Assembly: GCA_000733355.1 (NCBI GenBank)
Contig: JNVV01000032.1
Span: 267,134 to 331,133 of the forward strand
DNA length: 64,000 bases
Reading direction: 5' to 3'
Source of the DNA: Falciphora oryzae
Taxonomy: Eukaryota; Ascomycota; Sordariomycetes; Magnaporthales; Magnaporthaceae
Within the stretch, counting starts at the first letter, position 1; each line of letters begins with the position of its first letter. The position numbers were made by a program, and so were the translations under genes. This document shows positions 33,201-44,795 of the stretch, piece by piece. The notes below the pieces were generated by a model that made no database searches, had not been told where the DNA came from, and was given only the letters and a program-made list of their open reading frames with translations.

Positions 33201-33708
33201 CTCTGTATAGGCACTACTTTGATCTGTCAGCCACCAAGGCCTCGAGCGCCATGGATGGCGCTACTGCGCACGCTGATTAACGTGACTCCAAGTTCAGGCC
33301 TTCTATAGCTTTCAGGACCTTGGTTGATACAAGATGAATAGAGTGTGCCTTTTGGCCCCTAAACCACTACTCCCTCTATTGATATAGAGAAACTGTAAGC
33401 ACTTGAGAGAAGGCATCTCTCTATCCCCTGGCGAATATGAATCTCCCTTCAATCCCTTGTTGCTGGCCGATTCTGTCGTTTATTCCTCTGGCCGAATGTT
33501 GTGCTGTTGCGCAGGCGATGGAGTGTCGTTGGCTGGATTATGTAATCCCAGCCAGATTTGGCGGCTCCACAGCACCCCTTGTCCCTGCACCGTCGATCAC
33601 CCCGCTAATCTTGGCAGCGCGAACCCACCCGTGCCACATCGGGGAGAACATGGGTTTTGCCAGATGCCAAATAATTCCGACCAACACATTGCCACTGCAA
33701 CTGCAACG
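30209..33708. other. Intergenic, 3.5 kb between divergent VPS51 and RMI1
   Basis: No reading frame here shows family motifs or a credible intron structure. Composition is mixed and there are no long repeats. It must include both promoters. A lineage-specific small gene or a long non-coding RNA cannot be ruled out by eye. Confidence 0.45.
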
Positions 33709-34551
33709 ATGGACGACCCAGCAGCCCAGATCCGCGCCGCGCTAGTCGCGCAGTCCCTCCCAGCCCCCTCCCAATCCTGGCTGCAGAACCTCCTCTCCTC
33801 GCGCCCGCGGCCCCTCCCACCACTCCCATCCCTAACAGCCACGGCCAAGGCGCGCCTGCTGGCCGCCGACCTGACCTCCCCGGGCCTGCTGGACCCGGCC
33901 GGGACCGCGCCCTTCCCGCCCGTGTCCGCATCAGGTACCGGCAACGGCAGCAGCATCGGCCCAGAGGTGCAAGAGGCCCGCCTGCCGCGCGACGTGGCGT
34001 GCCAGGTGCTCGACATCGAGAACCTGTCGCGCAGCCGCTGGGACCAGGTCGAGGAGCTCGAGGCCGTCGCCCGCGGCGAGCTGACGCGCGGCAGGCAGAT
34101 TGTGCGCGTGCGCGACGCCGACGCCGAGCCGGGCGATAACGACGCCGCCGCCGGCGGTGGTGGCGACGTGCCGCCCGAGGATCGCCCGGCCGGTTTTTCT
34201 GCTGGTGGTGGTGCTGCCCGCCCGGGCCCGGGAGGTGCTGGCAGTGGTGGGGGTGCTCCACCGACGGACAGGAACGCGACGCACCGCCTCGTGCTGCAGG
34301 ACTGCAGGGGCCAGAAGCTCTTCGGCCTGGAGCTGCGGCGCGTCGAGAGGCTCGGCATCGGCCGCACCAACATCGGCGAGAAGATCCTGCTCCGGGCCGG
34401 CACCGTCGTCGCGAGGGGCACCGTGCTGCTCGAGCCGGGCAAGTGCGTCGTCCTTGGGGGAAAGGTCGAGGCGTGGCAAAAGTCCTGGCTCGAGGGGAGG
34501 CTGGCGAGACTAAAAGAGGCAGCCGGCACCCCTGATAGGAATTCAAGATAA
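33709..34551 (+). CDS. RMI1: RMI1, OB-fold subunit of the RecQ-Top3-Rmi1 complex
   Basis: Partner of the RecQ helicase and topoisomerase III that dissolves double Holliday junctions in the nucleus. Single exon, 280 residues from the ATG at 33709, which has A at -3 and G at +4. An in-frame ATG at 33664 would add 15 residues. Residues 1-40 form the helical N-terminal segment (SWLQNLLSS, matching the fungal RMI1 start). VLDIENLSRSRWDQVEELE follows. The OB fold is split by a Gly/Ala/Pro-rich insertion at about 145-190, and the second half reads HRLVLQDCRGQKLFGLELR, GTVLLEPG and VVLGGKVEAW. There is no C-terminal extension, as in yeast Rmi1. It is convergent with SKI3, 291 bases between stops. Confidence 0.92.
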   Translation: MDDPAAQIRAALVAQSLPAPSQSWLQNLLSSRPRPLPPLPSLTATAKARLLAADLTSPGLLDPAGTAPFPPVSASGTGNGSSIGPEVQEARLPRDVACQVLDIENLSRSRWDQVEELEAVARGELTRGRQIVRVRDADAEPGDNDAAAGGGGDVPPEDRPAGFSAGGGAARPGPGGAGSGGGAPPTDRNATHRLVLQDCRGQKLFGLELRRVERLGIGRTNIGEKILLRAGTVVARGTVLLEPGKCVVLGGKVEAWQKSWLEGRLARLKEAAGTPDRNSR

Positions 34552-34842
34552 GAGGACGCCAGAATTTCGCTGCCCGAGTAGAGAGACGCTCACGACGCAG
34601 TTCGTGAAGATAACGACGCCGACGATATGATACCCAGAAGGAACAAAAAGTCACAAGGCATAAGCACCTTATACAATCCAACATATCCTCTTAACACAAC
34701 CTATAAAGGCTCAAAAGCGCTAGTCTACCTCGACATCTCTTCCCAGACTCTCTTCCCAAACAAATAGTCTATCCTTCTTTGACTACTATAAAGAGCATCG
34801 TTTCTCGTCTCAAGCACCATCGCTCAACAAGTTTAAACCCGT

Positions 34843-37800
34843 TTAACGAGCAGCCAGACAATCCGCCAGTCCGTGCCAACCCCCCTTGGCCCACGGCGCA
34901 GTCATAATGGCCGTCTGCGCGTCCACGGCCCTACCCGTGCCCGCATACGTCCTCGCCAGGTCCTCGGCCACGAGGTTGCCCCTCGGCGCCACAGCCCGTC
35001 GGGCAAGCTCCACCGCGACCTCGGCGCTCTGAGTCGCCGCCTCGATTCCCTCCCCGCCCGCCGCCGCCGACAAGTTCAGCCAGCCGTGCGGCAGGTACGG
35101 GTGAAGCATGATGTCGACCTGAGCCTGCTCCTTGGCAACGTCAGCGCCCTCTCCAAGGGCCGCCGCGGCCCGCAACACCTCGCTGATCTGCGACTGGCCC
35201 GTCGCTCCGACGGCGTCGCTGGCCCGTAGAGCCTGCAGCTCGGCCGAGACCGCTTCGAGACTCTCGGCGTCCCCGTCGAGCAGCGCGATGGCGCCCAGCA
35301 GCAGGACTGACGGCACGTGGTCCGGCCGCTGCTCGACTACCTCGAAGAGCGACGTCCGCGCCTGCTCGCGTGCCTCCTCGCTGCCCGCGGCCCAGAGCAC
35401 CTGCGCCAACAGGCACACCGCGTCCGCGTTCATCTCTTCACCGCACTCGTCCAGGGCCTTCTGGAAGTAGCCGACAGAGTCGCCAATGTCGCCCGCAAAG
35501 TACCTTGCCAGGCCCAGGGTGAGGTGCGACGAGAGCCGCGCCTTGGCCCTCTCCTCAGCGGGGAGCTCCGACTCGTCTCCCTCTGTCAGCTGCAGCGCCA
35601 TCTCGCCACACTCGACCGCTTCGTCGTTGCGGCCCGAGGCCAGCAGGGCGCGCGCCAGATCCGTTTTGGCCAGTGCGAACCGCCTGAGCGACTCCGGGGA
35701 TTCGGTCTTTTCGTAGTGAGCCTCGAGAGAGGCACATATGGGCCCGAGAACGGCTGCTGAGCTAGTGTGGTGTCCGACGCGCTCGTGGAAGAGCGCCAAA
35801 AGGTGACCCAGCGCGAGCTCCTGCGGCCGCAGCGGCCGCAGCTGGCCGAGGGCGAAGACAGGCTGTAGAAGCGACCCGATGGGAACGCCGCCCGGTGGCC
35901 CGACGACCACGTGGTCGAACGTGGAGATGGAGTACTGCTGCTGCGTCACGGTCGATGACGAGCCGGCTATCCCCATGGCGTGCGTGAATAGGCCGCGGGC
36001 CTCGCGGGCGTCGCCGTACATGAGCGCTGCGAATCCCTGCCCGACCCAGGCGTGGGCGTAGTCCGGATCCGTCGATTGCGCCCGCGTGAAGGCCTCGTTG
36101 GCGAGCGCCAAGTCGTTCTGCATGAGCGCCAGAGTGCCCAGGTTCGCCCACGCCGACACGCCGCGCTCGTTCAGGTACAGGCTCCGGACGAAGGCGTGCT
36201 GTGAAACGGCCGGGTTGATGGTGCTTGTCGCAACACCGAGCGCGTCCCAGAAGTCTGCGTTGCCGGCCTCAAGCTCGATGGCGCGCTTGAAGCCCCGCAC
36301 GGCCGCCTTGAGGTACCTGCTCGACTTTTGTCTGATCGAGTACGGCAGGCACGTGTGGGCTCGGTACTCAGCCCAGCCCAGGTTGAAGTAGGCCACAGCC
36401 TGGGCGTGCACGTCGCGCGCAGACACGTAGACCGCGCGCTTGTGCGCCAAGATGGACGCCTGCAGGCATCGAGTGAGCTCCACCCCGAGTTTCTCCTCCT
36501 CCGACCACACGCTCTTGGTCTGGATCACCCGCACGCCGACGTTGTCTATGTCCCTGAACGTGTCATACTCGGAACGTCCGTCATCGTCTCCTATCAGAGC
36601 GCTGACGGCGTCGCTAGGGAACTCGGACAGCCTCCCCTGGATGCTAGAGAAGATGGAACAGGAATCGCCCACAGCTTTCCAAAAGTTGAAAGTGTCCGAG
36701 ATTGCTGCCGACGCCTTCGTGGCAAAGTCGATCGTGTCGACAGCGAGCCCTATGGCCTTGCCAAAGAGGCCCTTATCCACGCACGACAGGGCGCTTTCAA
36801 CCATGGTCTGCATTAGCGCGATAGCCACTCCATCTTCGTCAGGTCGACTCGTGATGACCCCCTTATAGAGGTCTATGGCGGCATCGTGGTCGCTGAGCTG
36901 GCGCTTGATGTTGGCCAGCAAGAACTTGGTGAACCAAACGTCTGCGGCGTCCTGCGGACCCGCTGCCGTCCCCTCGAGCTCCTGCGCGTTGAGCGTGGCC
37001 TTTGTGGCCGCGATGTACCGGCCCGAGTTGTAGTAGCTCTCGCCCAAGCCGACCCAGGAATGGTAGTCATCAGGCTTGATGCGGAGCGCGGACTGGAACG
37101 AGACCACGGCCTTGGCATAGTCCTGCTTGTTGAGCTCGGCGACACCCAGCGCGGCGAAGGGCCAACCCAGCCCCTTTCTCTTAGAGCCGGGCGGGGGCTT
37201 GACCTTTCCCGAATCCACGACCCGCTGCGCCACGAGCTCGACCCTATCCCAGTCCCTGTCCTCGGCGAAGGACCTTGCTAGTCGTTCCGCCGCCTCGACC
37301 TCGGACGGCGACAGTTCGACGGCCTTGAGGAAGCACTTGCGCGCGCGCTTTTTGTCCTTGCAGTAGTCCTCGTAGTAGACTCCCAGGCTCGTGTAGGCCG
37401 GAGCGAAATTGAGGTCGTTCTTCAAGCTTGCCAAGAACTGTGCGTATGCACCTGTCCGGCTCTTGCGCGCAGCCTTCGAAGTGTCCACATTCCAGACGCA
37501 CACTCCTAGGCGGTACTGGGTCTGAGCCAGCAGCCCCTTCATGGAGGGTCCGCCCTTCTCCATCAGGGGTATGCAAGCCTCGAGCTCCTCCTTGCCGGCA
37601 GCGAAGTCGCCCTTCCTAGCCTTGACCCAGGCTGCCTCAGAACGAACCCGCAGGTTTTCGGGGTCACGCCCGAGTGCTCTCCCCAAGAAAGCGATGGCGT
37701 CATCAAACTCCTCCTCTTCCTCGTAAATGAGACCCACACCGATTAGAGCGGGGGTCGCAGTAGGGTCACGCTCAAGCACGCTATCGAACAGCGCCTTGGC

Positions 37801-39190
37801 TTCCTGGTGGTTTCTCGGGGACTGGTAGAAGACTAGCGCAGTGCCGAGATACACGATCAGCGCGTTCTCGGTATTCTCAAACTTGAGTCCGGTCTTCTTT
37901 CTCTGGCTGTTGACAAGTTCTCGTGCTTTGCGCATCAGGTCCACATTGCTGTCGTGTTCCTCGAGGTGCTGGTAGTACTCGCCCATCAGTCGATACGCAA
38001 ACAGCGAGTTCGCTGCGCTGATCCCCTCCGTCATCATCAGGATCCGGTCCTCGTCTGTGATGGGGACAAAGGCCGTTGGGGCTCCCCCATCTTCGTCGTC
38101 CTCACTCTCATCGTCAGTGGCGGCATCGCCCTTGGCGCCGGCATCAGTAGGCTTTTCCTCCGATTTTGGGAAGGGCGAGATGGTACTCGTGAGGTAGCCG
38201 GTGATGATTTTGTAGAGGTCGCTGTCCGGGAAGAACGCGCAGTAGTCACGCAAGACATTGACATCCCACTGCCTGATTTCCTTATGGTCTTGCCAGTCCA
38301 CGAAAATGTCCCAGGCGGGCTTAAAGGGGTGCTTGATGATTACCATGTCGGCAGCCAACTTCTGCACAACCTCGAGCTCGCGGGCCTTTTCATCGCCATG
38401 AGGGAAGGCCAAGAGCCTCTCGTAGCAGTGCTGGAGCAGCTTCTCCTCATACACTCGACGGAGCTCATCGTCGTTAGTCCAGTTGATGAGATTGCGGTAG
38501 ATCTCGCCGAGCTTGCTCTGGCCCAGGACTTCGCGCTTGACCTCGACGGTGACGTCGTTGATCCTTGCGCCGATGCGGGTCCGACGCTCGCCGATGAGGG
38601 TGTTGATCTTTTTCTTTTCGGTGACTGCTGTGAACTGCGCGATGGTCTCATACGTCCTAGCAGGATGCGGCAGCCTGCCCTCGAGGGCTGGATAGATGGG
38701 GCTGCCCGGAAGGATGACCTCGAGGACATCGATGTACTGGGCCTGGTCCCCTGTGTTCTTGACGTGCTCGGTGAGCTTGTCGATGACGTCCTGACACTTG
38801 TACATGTCATTTTGGCCGTGGTAATACTCGGCCAGCCTGACGGCTGCGTGCTTGTACCCATCAAGCCGGGCACAGGCTTGCTTCTGGTAGAGCCTGATCA
38901 GACCCTGCCATGGTTGCGGGTCCTCGGGCTTTAGGGCGCTTGCGGCGAGATAGCTCGCTTCAGACTCAGCGAGCTTGCCTTTCTTGTCCAAGGCAAAAGC
39001 CAGAAAGATGTGCCTATTACTCTCATTAGCATGGCCGAATTAGGCACTAAAGGAGTTGGTCCAAAACAAGCACCCACCCTTGGAAGTTCTTGGGCTCACT
39101 CTGCACGAAGGCCTGAGCTTTCTGGGTGGCATCGTCCCATTTTGACTGGCGGATCAGCTCGCCGATGGCCTTGAGGGCGGTCTTGGACAT
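34843..39190 (-). CDS. SKI3: SKI3, TPR scaffold of the Ski complex
   Basis: Tetratricopeptide scaffold that joins the Ski2 helicase and Ski8 to feed mRNAs into the cytoplasmic exosome for 3'-5' decay. Two exons, 39190-39078 and 39013-34843, give 1427 residues, the usual size. The N-terminus reads MSKTALKAIGELIRQ, and the splice yields FQGHIFLAFALDKKGKL, continuing the first TPR. TPR units recur throughout (for example PALIGVGLIYEEEEEFDDAIAFLGRAL at about 420-450 and YHSWVGLGESYYNSGRY at about 640). An acidic insert (DDESEDDEDGG) lies near residue 310. The C-terminal repeats carry the Ski2/Ski8 contacts in yeast. It is divergent from UTP22, 500 bases apart. Confidence 0.95.
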
Positions 39191-39690
39191 CCCCACCACG
39201 AGTATCTAGGGTTACCTAGAGACGCAGCTGCCTAGGATGAGTTGAGGCGGAAATGAAGGTGATGTGTGAGCGTCGAAATGACGAGGGCGGAGTAGCGAGT
39301 TTGTCAAGGCGGGGAGGCCATGCTACAAGCCCAAAGCAATCAAAACAAGCACCAACGCGAATCCCCTGGAGGGAACGACGAGCGTCTTTCTGGGCAGCTC
39401 AGGTTCGTAGGTAACTTTGGTGCCTTTTCATTCATCCCTTGCCATGGATCTTTCATCATCATCTCAATCTCACTGGCACAAAGGTGGGTTGACAGTGTGC
39501 GCGTATACATATATACTGTGTTGTTGGCGCCCCGCACCGGCCTTATCTTATCGCGTCAAGAAAAAAAAACCAGGAACGCGGACCAAACGCCCACTTGTCG
39601 CAAAAAGCTGCCGCGCAGCAGTTGTTGGTCTCCAACAAACAGGCCAGGGAGCACCAAACAACAGGCCAGCCTCTCCCCATATCGTGCAAA
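39191..39690. promoter_or_regulatory. Shared upstream region of SKI3 (-) and UTP22 (+)
   Basis: A 500-base divergent intergenic region expected to contain both promoters. No coding sequence was recognised, and no specific sites could be assigned. Confidence 0.55.
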
Positions 39691-42600
39691 ATGGACTCCT
39701 CGCCGGCCAAACGTCGAAAAATCTCCGAGTCCGGCGCATCGATCCCCAATGGCGGCGCTCTGGAGGCCGCTGCCAGCTCGGCAGGCGTCTATCGGCCAAG
39801 CCCCTTTATCCTCGAGACAGAGGAGCTCCTGGGCGAGGTCAAGACCGATCCGCCCGAGTCGCTGAAGGGCGTCGACCAGCTCCTCCATAAGATCAAGGGC
39901 GCCATCGAGACTCTGGGCCCCCATGGCCCTCTCCCCGTATGTCCATCCCCTGCGAGTTCCTCCTGGCCTTCCAAATTTTGCTAAGCTGACGCTTGTCCTC
40001 TTTCCCTTGCAGATCAACGACGCCGTGAAGCGATTCGAAAAGGACAGCGGCATTGTCGTCCCTTTTCCAGACCCAAAGCCGCCCAAGGACTCGCAGTACA
40101 AGCTCTCGCTTGAGCGCCCGACCGTCTTCAACGTCGTCGGCAGCTATGTCTCCAAGACCATGATCAAGTCCCAGGGCGATATGTCCGTCGACATGGTCGT
40201 CGAGATGCCGCAGGGCATGTTCCAGGAGAAAGACTACCTGAACCTCCGGTACTTTTACAAAAGGGCCTACTTCCTCGCCAACGTCGCGGCTGGGGTGCGC
40301 AAGGGGCTCGGCCTGGACGTGTCGTTCGCAAACCTCAATGACAACCCCCTGGTGTCGGCTCTATGCGTCTCAGCTGCGCAAGACGCTAGGGAAACCGCCA
40401 AGGACAAAGGGAAAGGGGCCAAGGACAAGATAGGCGCCACAGTGAGGATAATACCTTGCGCACCCGACAGCCTCTTCCCCAAAAACAAGCTGTCGTCTAC
40501 GGGTAATGCAGTGCGCCCTGCTAGCGGCGCTGAGGACAAGGAAACTACCCCGGCGCCGACGCCTTTCTACAACTCAACTCTGAAGGCCGAGGGCCTTTAC
40601 TTTGCCTACCTGAAAGCGCTTCGCTTGACGGAAAAGGCATCGCCCGCTTTTAAGGATGCATGTGTCCTCGGGCGCATATGGCTGCAACAAAGGGGATTTG
40701 GCGGCTCCATCTCACGGGGCGGATTTGGTCATTTCGAGTGGTCCCTGCTACTGGCCTTGCTTATGCAAAGCAGCGGGCGGCGGAAGAGCGGAGACCAGCA
40801 GTCCGCGCTCTCCTCGGCCCTCAGCAGCCACCAGATGTTCAAGGCGGCCGTGCAGTTTCTGGCCAAGGCTGATCTAGCCGACGGCAGCAAAAAGCCCGTG
40901 GTTCTCGGCAAGCTAGGCGATGTGGGCATCGACTCTGTCCGCGAGCCCGGCCCAGTGCTGTATGACGCCGAGAGACAGTTGAACTTTGGCTTCAAAATGA
41001 GCCCATGGTCGGCCGCACTGCTGAGGAGGCATGCCAAATGGACGCTGGACGTGCTAAACAACAGCACTGTGGACCAGTTCACTGCTACGTTTATCACAAA
41101 AGCAGACGTACCCCTCCAGATCTATGATTTGCTCGTCCAGGTGCCTTGCCCGAGCGCCGGCGAGTCTAGGACTCCTGGCTCACAGGGCGGCATATTCGGG
41201 TCCGCCAGCAGGGTTCACAGGATCCTGAAGCGGGCTTTAACTGGCCGGGCGCAGCTTATCCACATCAAACTACCAGAGCAGCGTCCATGGAGTCTTACGA
41301 AATCCCCCAGGCCCTCGACAGAATCGGAGACACTCCTCGTCGGTATCGTTTTCGACCCGGTTGAGATGGGCCGAAGAGTCGATCACGGACCATCCGCCGA
41401 GGAAAAGGCGGAGGCGAGGAAGTATCGGCAGTTCTGGGGGGAGAGGTCGGAATTGAGGCGGTTCAAGGATGGCAACATTCAGGAGACGCTAATATGGACG
41501 CGCGATACGCCGTCTGGTGTCTGCAAGGAGATTGTGAGCTATATCCTTAAGCTCCATCTCAAAATCGACGCGGGCGAGCTCGAGTTTTACGGCAGTGGCT
41601 TCACCTCCCTCATCCACGCAAAGCCCTCGGATGCAGCAGCCTATTCCGCAGCTCGAGAGGCCTTTTCGACGCTGGAGCGCGATATCCGCTCCCTGGAGGA
41701 TCTGCCGCTGCAGGTGAGGCAGGTCGCTCCCGCAGCTGCCGAGCTACGGTCATCGTCAGTCAAGACCCCTCAGCTGGACCAACCACGAGCGCCTTACAGG
41801 CCGATGGATGTGGTGATATCTTTTGAGGTTTCTAGCAAGTGGCCCGACAACATCGCCGCCATCCAGCGTACCAAGGTGGCTTTCCTACTCAAGATCGGGA
41901 GCCTTCTCGCGTCGGCAAACTCCAGCATCACCACCCACCTTGGTCTGGAGGACGCCGAGCACGAGCACGAAAATCTGGCGTTCCTGGATATTGTCTACGA
42001 TGAGGGCGCCGTCTTCCGGCTCCGAGTCCATTGCGACCTCGAGGAGAACCTTTTGGACCGTCGAACCAAGGACAAGACGCTCGAGCAATTCGCGCGCACC
42101 GAGAGCGCCAGCTTCCTAGCTACCTCACGCCGACGATTCACACATCTCCCGCTGCTTAACCAGACCATCTCGACCTTCTGCACTCGTTTCCCTGCGCTCT
42201 CACTCTCCATCCGCCTCGCCAAGCACTGGTTCGCCTCGCACAAGCTGGCCAACCACTTCTTGCCCGAGGTCGTCGAACTCGCGGCGCTTCACGCCTTCGT
42301 CAACCCAGCGCCGTGGCAGACCCCCTCTGGTCCTGTGACGGGTCTACTGCGGACGCTCATGCTCCTCGCCCGCTGGGACTGGCGCGACGAGCCCCTGATA
42401 GTCGACCCCTCTAGCGACATGGACGCGGCCGCGCGCCAGGCAGTCGCCGCACGCCTGACGGCTTGGCGGCGCACGCTCGACCCGGCAATGAACCGCACCG
42501 TGCTCCTCATTGCCACCCCTGCCGACGAGACAGGCACAGCCTACACGAATGTGGACGGCCGGGCACTGCCCAGCCGCGTGGCCGCGTCGCGCATGACTGC

Positions 42601-43207
42601 GCTGGCGCGGTCGGCCTGCCGCCTGGTGCGGGAGCGGGACCCCGGCGAGCTCGAGCCCCGCATGCTGTTCACACCCTCCCTCACAGACTACGATGTGGTG
42701 ATGCGCCTCGACGGCGCCGCGGTCAAGCGGCTCAGGGCGGCCGGAGGCGACGAGGCGGACGCGCCAAGGTCCAGGTTCAAGAACCTCGACGGCTCCGCGA
42801 CGGGCGCGCGGCCGCCCCTCGCACGCGACCCCGTCGAGGCGCTCCTGGGGCGGCTCGAGGACGCGTACGGCGCGGTGCTGGTGCTGTTCCGCGGCGGGCC
42901 CGAGGACCTGGTCGTGGGCGGCATCTGGAACCCCATGGTGCAGAGGCGCTCGTTCCGCGTCAACCTCCCCTGCTCGTTCAAGCCCTCGAGTCCTCCGGCC
43001 GCCGCTTCTGCGGCAGGGCCCAAGACGGCGAGGAAACGGAAGGGAGATGAGAGCGACGACGAACACATGGAGGACGGCGGCGAGAGCGATAGCAGCGACG
43101 ACGGCGGGGATGATGACCTCGTCGAGGTCAACCGCAAGGCCATGTTGTCCGAAATTGCGAGGATAGGGGGGGATCTGATTCAGAGTATCGAGGTCAAGGG
43201 TTCTTGA
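39691..43207 (+). CDS. UTP22: UTP22 (Nrap family), SSU processome subunit
   Basis: Component of the UTP-C module (with Rrp7 and casein kinase 2) of the nucleolar small-subunit processome, required for 18S rRNA maturation. Two exons, 39691-39936 and 40013-43207, give 1146 residues, close to the family length. The N-terminus has a basic KRRK patch. Nrap domain features include FNVVGSYVSKTMIK and the EMPQGMFQEKDYLNLRYFYKRAYFL stretch, a nucleotidyltransferase-like fold without its catalytic carboxylates. Later RGFGGSISRGGFGHFEW and FKDGNIQETLIW are typical, and FNPSSDMDAAA-like and GGPEDLVVGGIWNP segments mark the C-terminal Nrap domains. The tail is strongly acidic (DDEHMEDGGESDSSDD). The single intron follows residue 82. 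Confidence 0.95.
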
Positions 43208-44795
43208 GAAAAACGCCATGTAGACAGACGACCCGCATTGGTTTGACAATGTGTTACGTAGGATTTAAACGCATTTCGGCATTGAGATGACCGTTGTGAG
43301 GCTGGGCGCTGGTTCTTTTGGGGCAGAAGGAGTACACCACCCGGCTCTCATCACAGCCAGAGAGAGTGAATAGGGGTAGAACCGAACCACGCAACACGTG
43401 TCGGTGGAACTTTGATTATTTCTTGCGAACTACTACTGTATCTGGGAAAGGTGAGCAAGAGCAAGCTTGACGAAAACACGAACGGATATACGAATCGAAA
43501 CAGGCCAAAATACTAGCATCATGGACCTAAATACTATGCACGAGAGAAATGTGGGAGAAAACAAGCAAGGCTAAAATGGAACAACAATAAAAGGGTTTGA
43601 TACTAAGATAGACTTCGACTAGGCACCGGACCGGCCGAAAAGAAGCTAGGGTAGGCAGGTGTAAACAGCAAAGCCAAACCAACCAAACACACATCCCATG
43701 CTAAACCCACACGCAAAAACAAACCCACAACCCCAACAAGAGATGCTATCCCAGACGGCGCAAATTGGGCTTGCTATTGCTACGTCCTGGAATCTCTCAG
43801 CGCCCCCTTTATCTCCAATCGATATTCCTTGTTGTACATGGAGCACACTCGCGCCATGCGAGCGAATCTCGGCAGCGGAGCAGCAAAAAGTCAAAAGAAA
43901 ACGAAGCAACACAATCCCATGTCACGGTCCCACCTCCGCGCATCTTGGCTAGGCAAGGGTGAAAAGGTTACACAAGGATGGACCGCAAAGCAAGAGAGAG
44001 GCGCAAATAGCAAATAGACAAAAAGAAACCGCCCGGAGCCCTTCGGAAAGCGAGTACCACCGGTTCGAACCGTCGGGAAGATTTACGCAGCCCGACGCAA
44101 AAAGAAGACGAAAAAAAAAAAAGTTTCAATAATGCAAAAAAAATAAAAAAAATAAAAAAAATAAAATAAATAAAATAAATAAAATAAAATAAAATAAGAT
44201 ACACCAAAGCCACCAAGAAAACAAATGATTCGTTATATATGCCTCTCCTGAAGCGGGCGAGGGAGGAGATTCGTCAGATTAGCAATGTGTGTGTTTGTGA
44301 GAGTGTGGGTGACCCAATGGCAAGCGATGTGATGGCCGTAGTACGACGCGATTCGCCGGTCGGGTATCGAGAATGGAGGATAGACAAATCAGAAGAGGCC
44401 AAGAGAAGTAAAGCGCGAAAAAGGAGGCGTGATAAAGAAAGCTTTCGAGAAGATACAACGTGCATCAGGGCGGAGAGGGGCTAAGAGTTAAAGCCCCTCT
44501 AAAATAAGAGAGAAAAAAAAAACAAGACCGGGAAAGCGCAATAGAAGGCGAAAGGTAAAATGGCCTGCACAATCGTCGTCGCCTTGCAGGGGGCGTTTGG
44601 GAACATCCGTATCGATATAGAGTGAGATCATGGCCCGGGGGTTCTAAAAAGGCGAAATCCGCACATGGCACAGGCGGGCCGGCAGCCTCGCGGCGACGGC
44701 CGTGCACGACGACGGCGACACCAGGCCGTCTCGGGCTCGAGAGGCTCCGAGAGGTTGGAAGGAGGTGTGGAGGATGATGATAGACGACGCTGTCT
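43208..44795. other. Convergent intergenic spacer with A-rich low complexity (UTP22 / RasGAP)
   Basis: About 1.6 kb between facing stop codons, containing no gene. An A-rich array of AAAAT/AAATA units occupies about 44109-44203. A GGTTCGAACC palindrome near 44061 looks like a tRNA T-loop, but no cloverleaf forms around it. Confidence 0.6.
44109..44203 (+). repeat. A-rich (AAAAT)n low-complexity tract
   Basis: Runs of A interrupted by single T at intervals of five to ten bases. It lies between the convergent UTP22 and RasGAP genes. Confidence 0.85.

Noticed and set aside
33597..34684. Minus-strand open frames of 310 and 359 codons across RMI1
   Set aside because: Arg/Ser/Pro-rich shadow translations of the RMI1 exon, with no family resemblance.
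37954..38934. 326-codon plus-strand frame inside SKI3
   Set aside because: Antisense shadow of a conserved TPR coding exon.
44035..44100. Possible tRNA, from GGTTCGAACC resembling a T-arm
   Set aside because: No acceptor stem, D-arm or box A could be placed around it on either strand. The motif is simply a 10-base palindrome.
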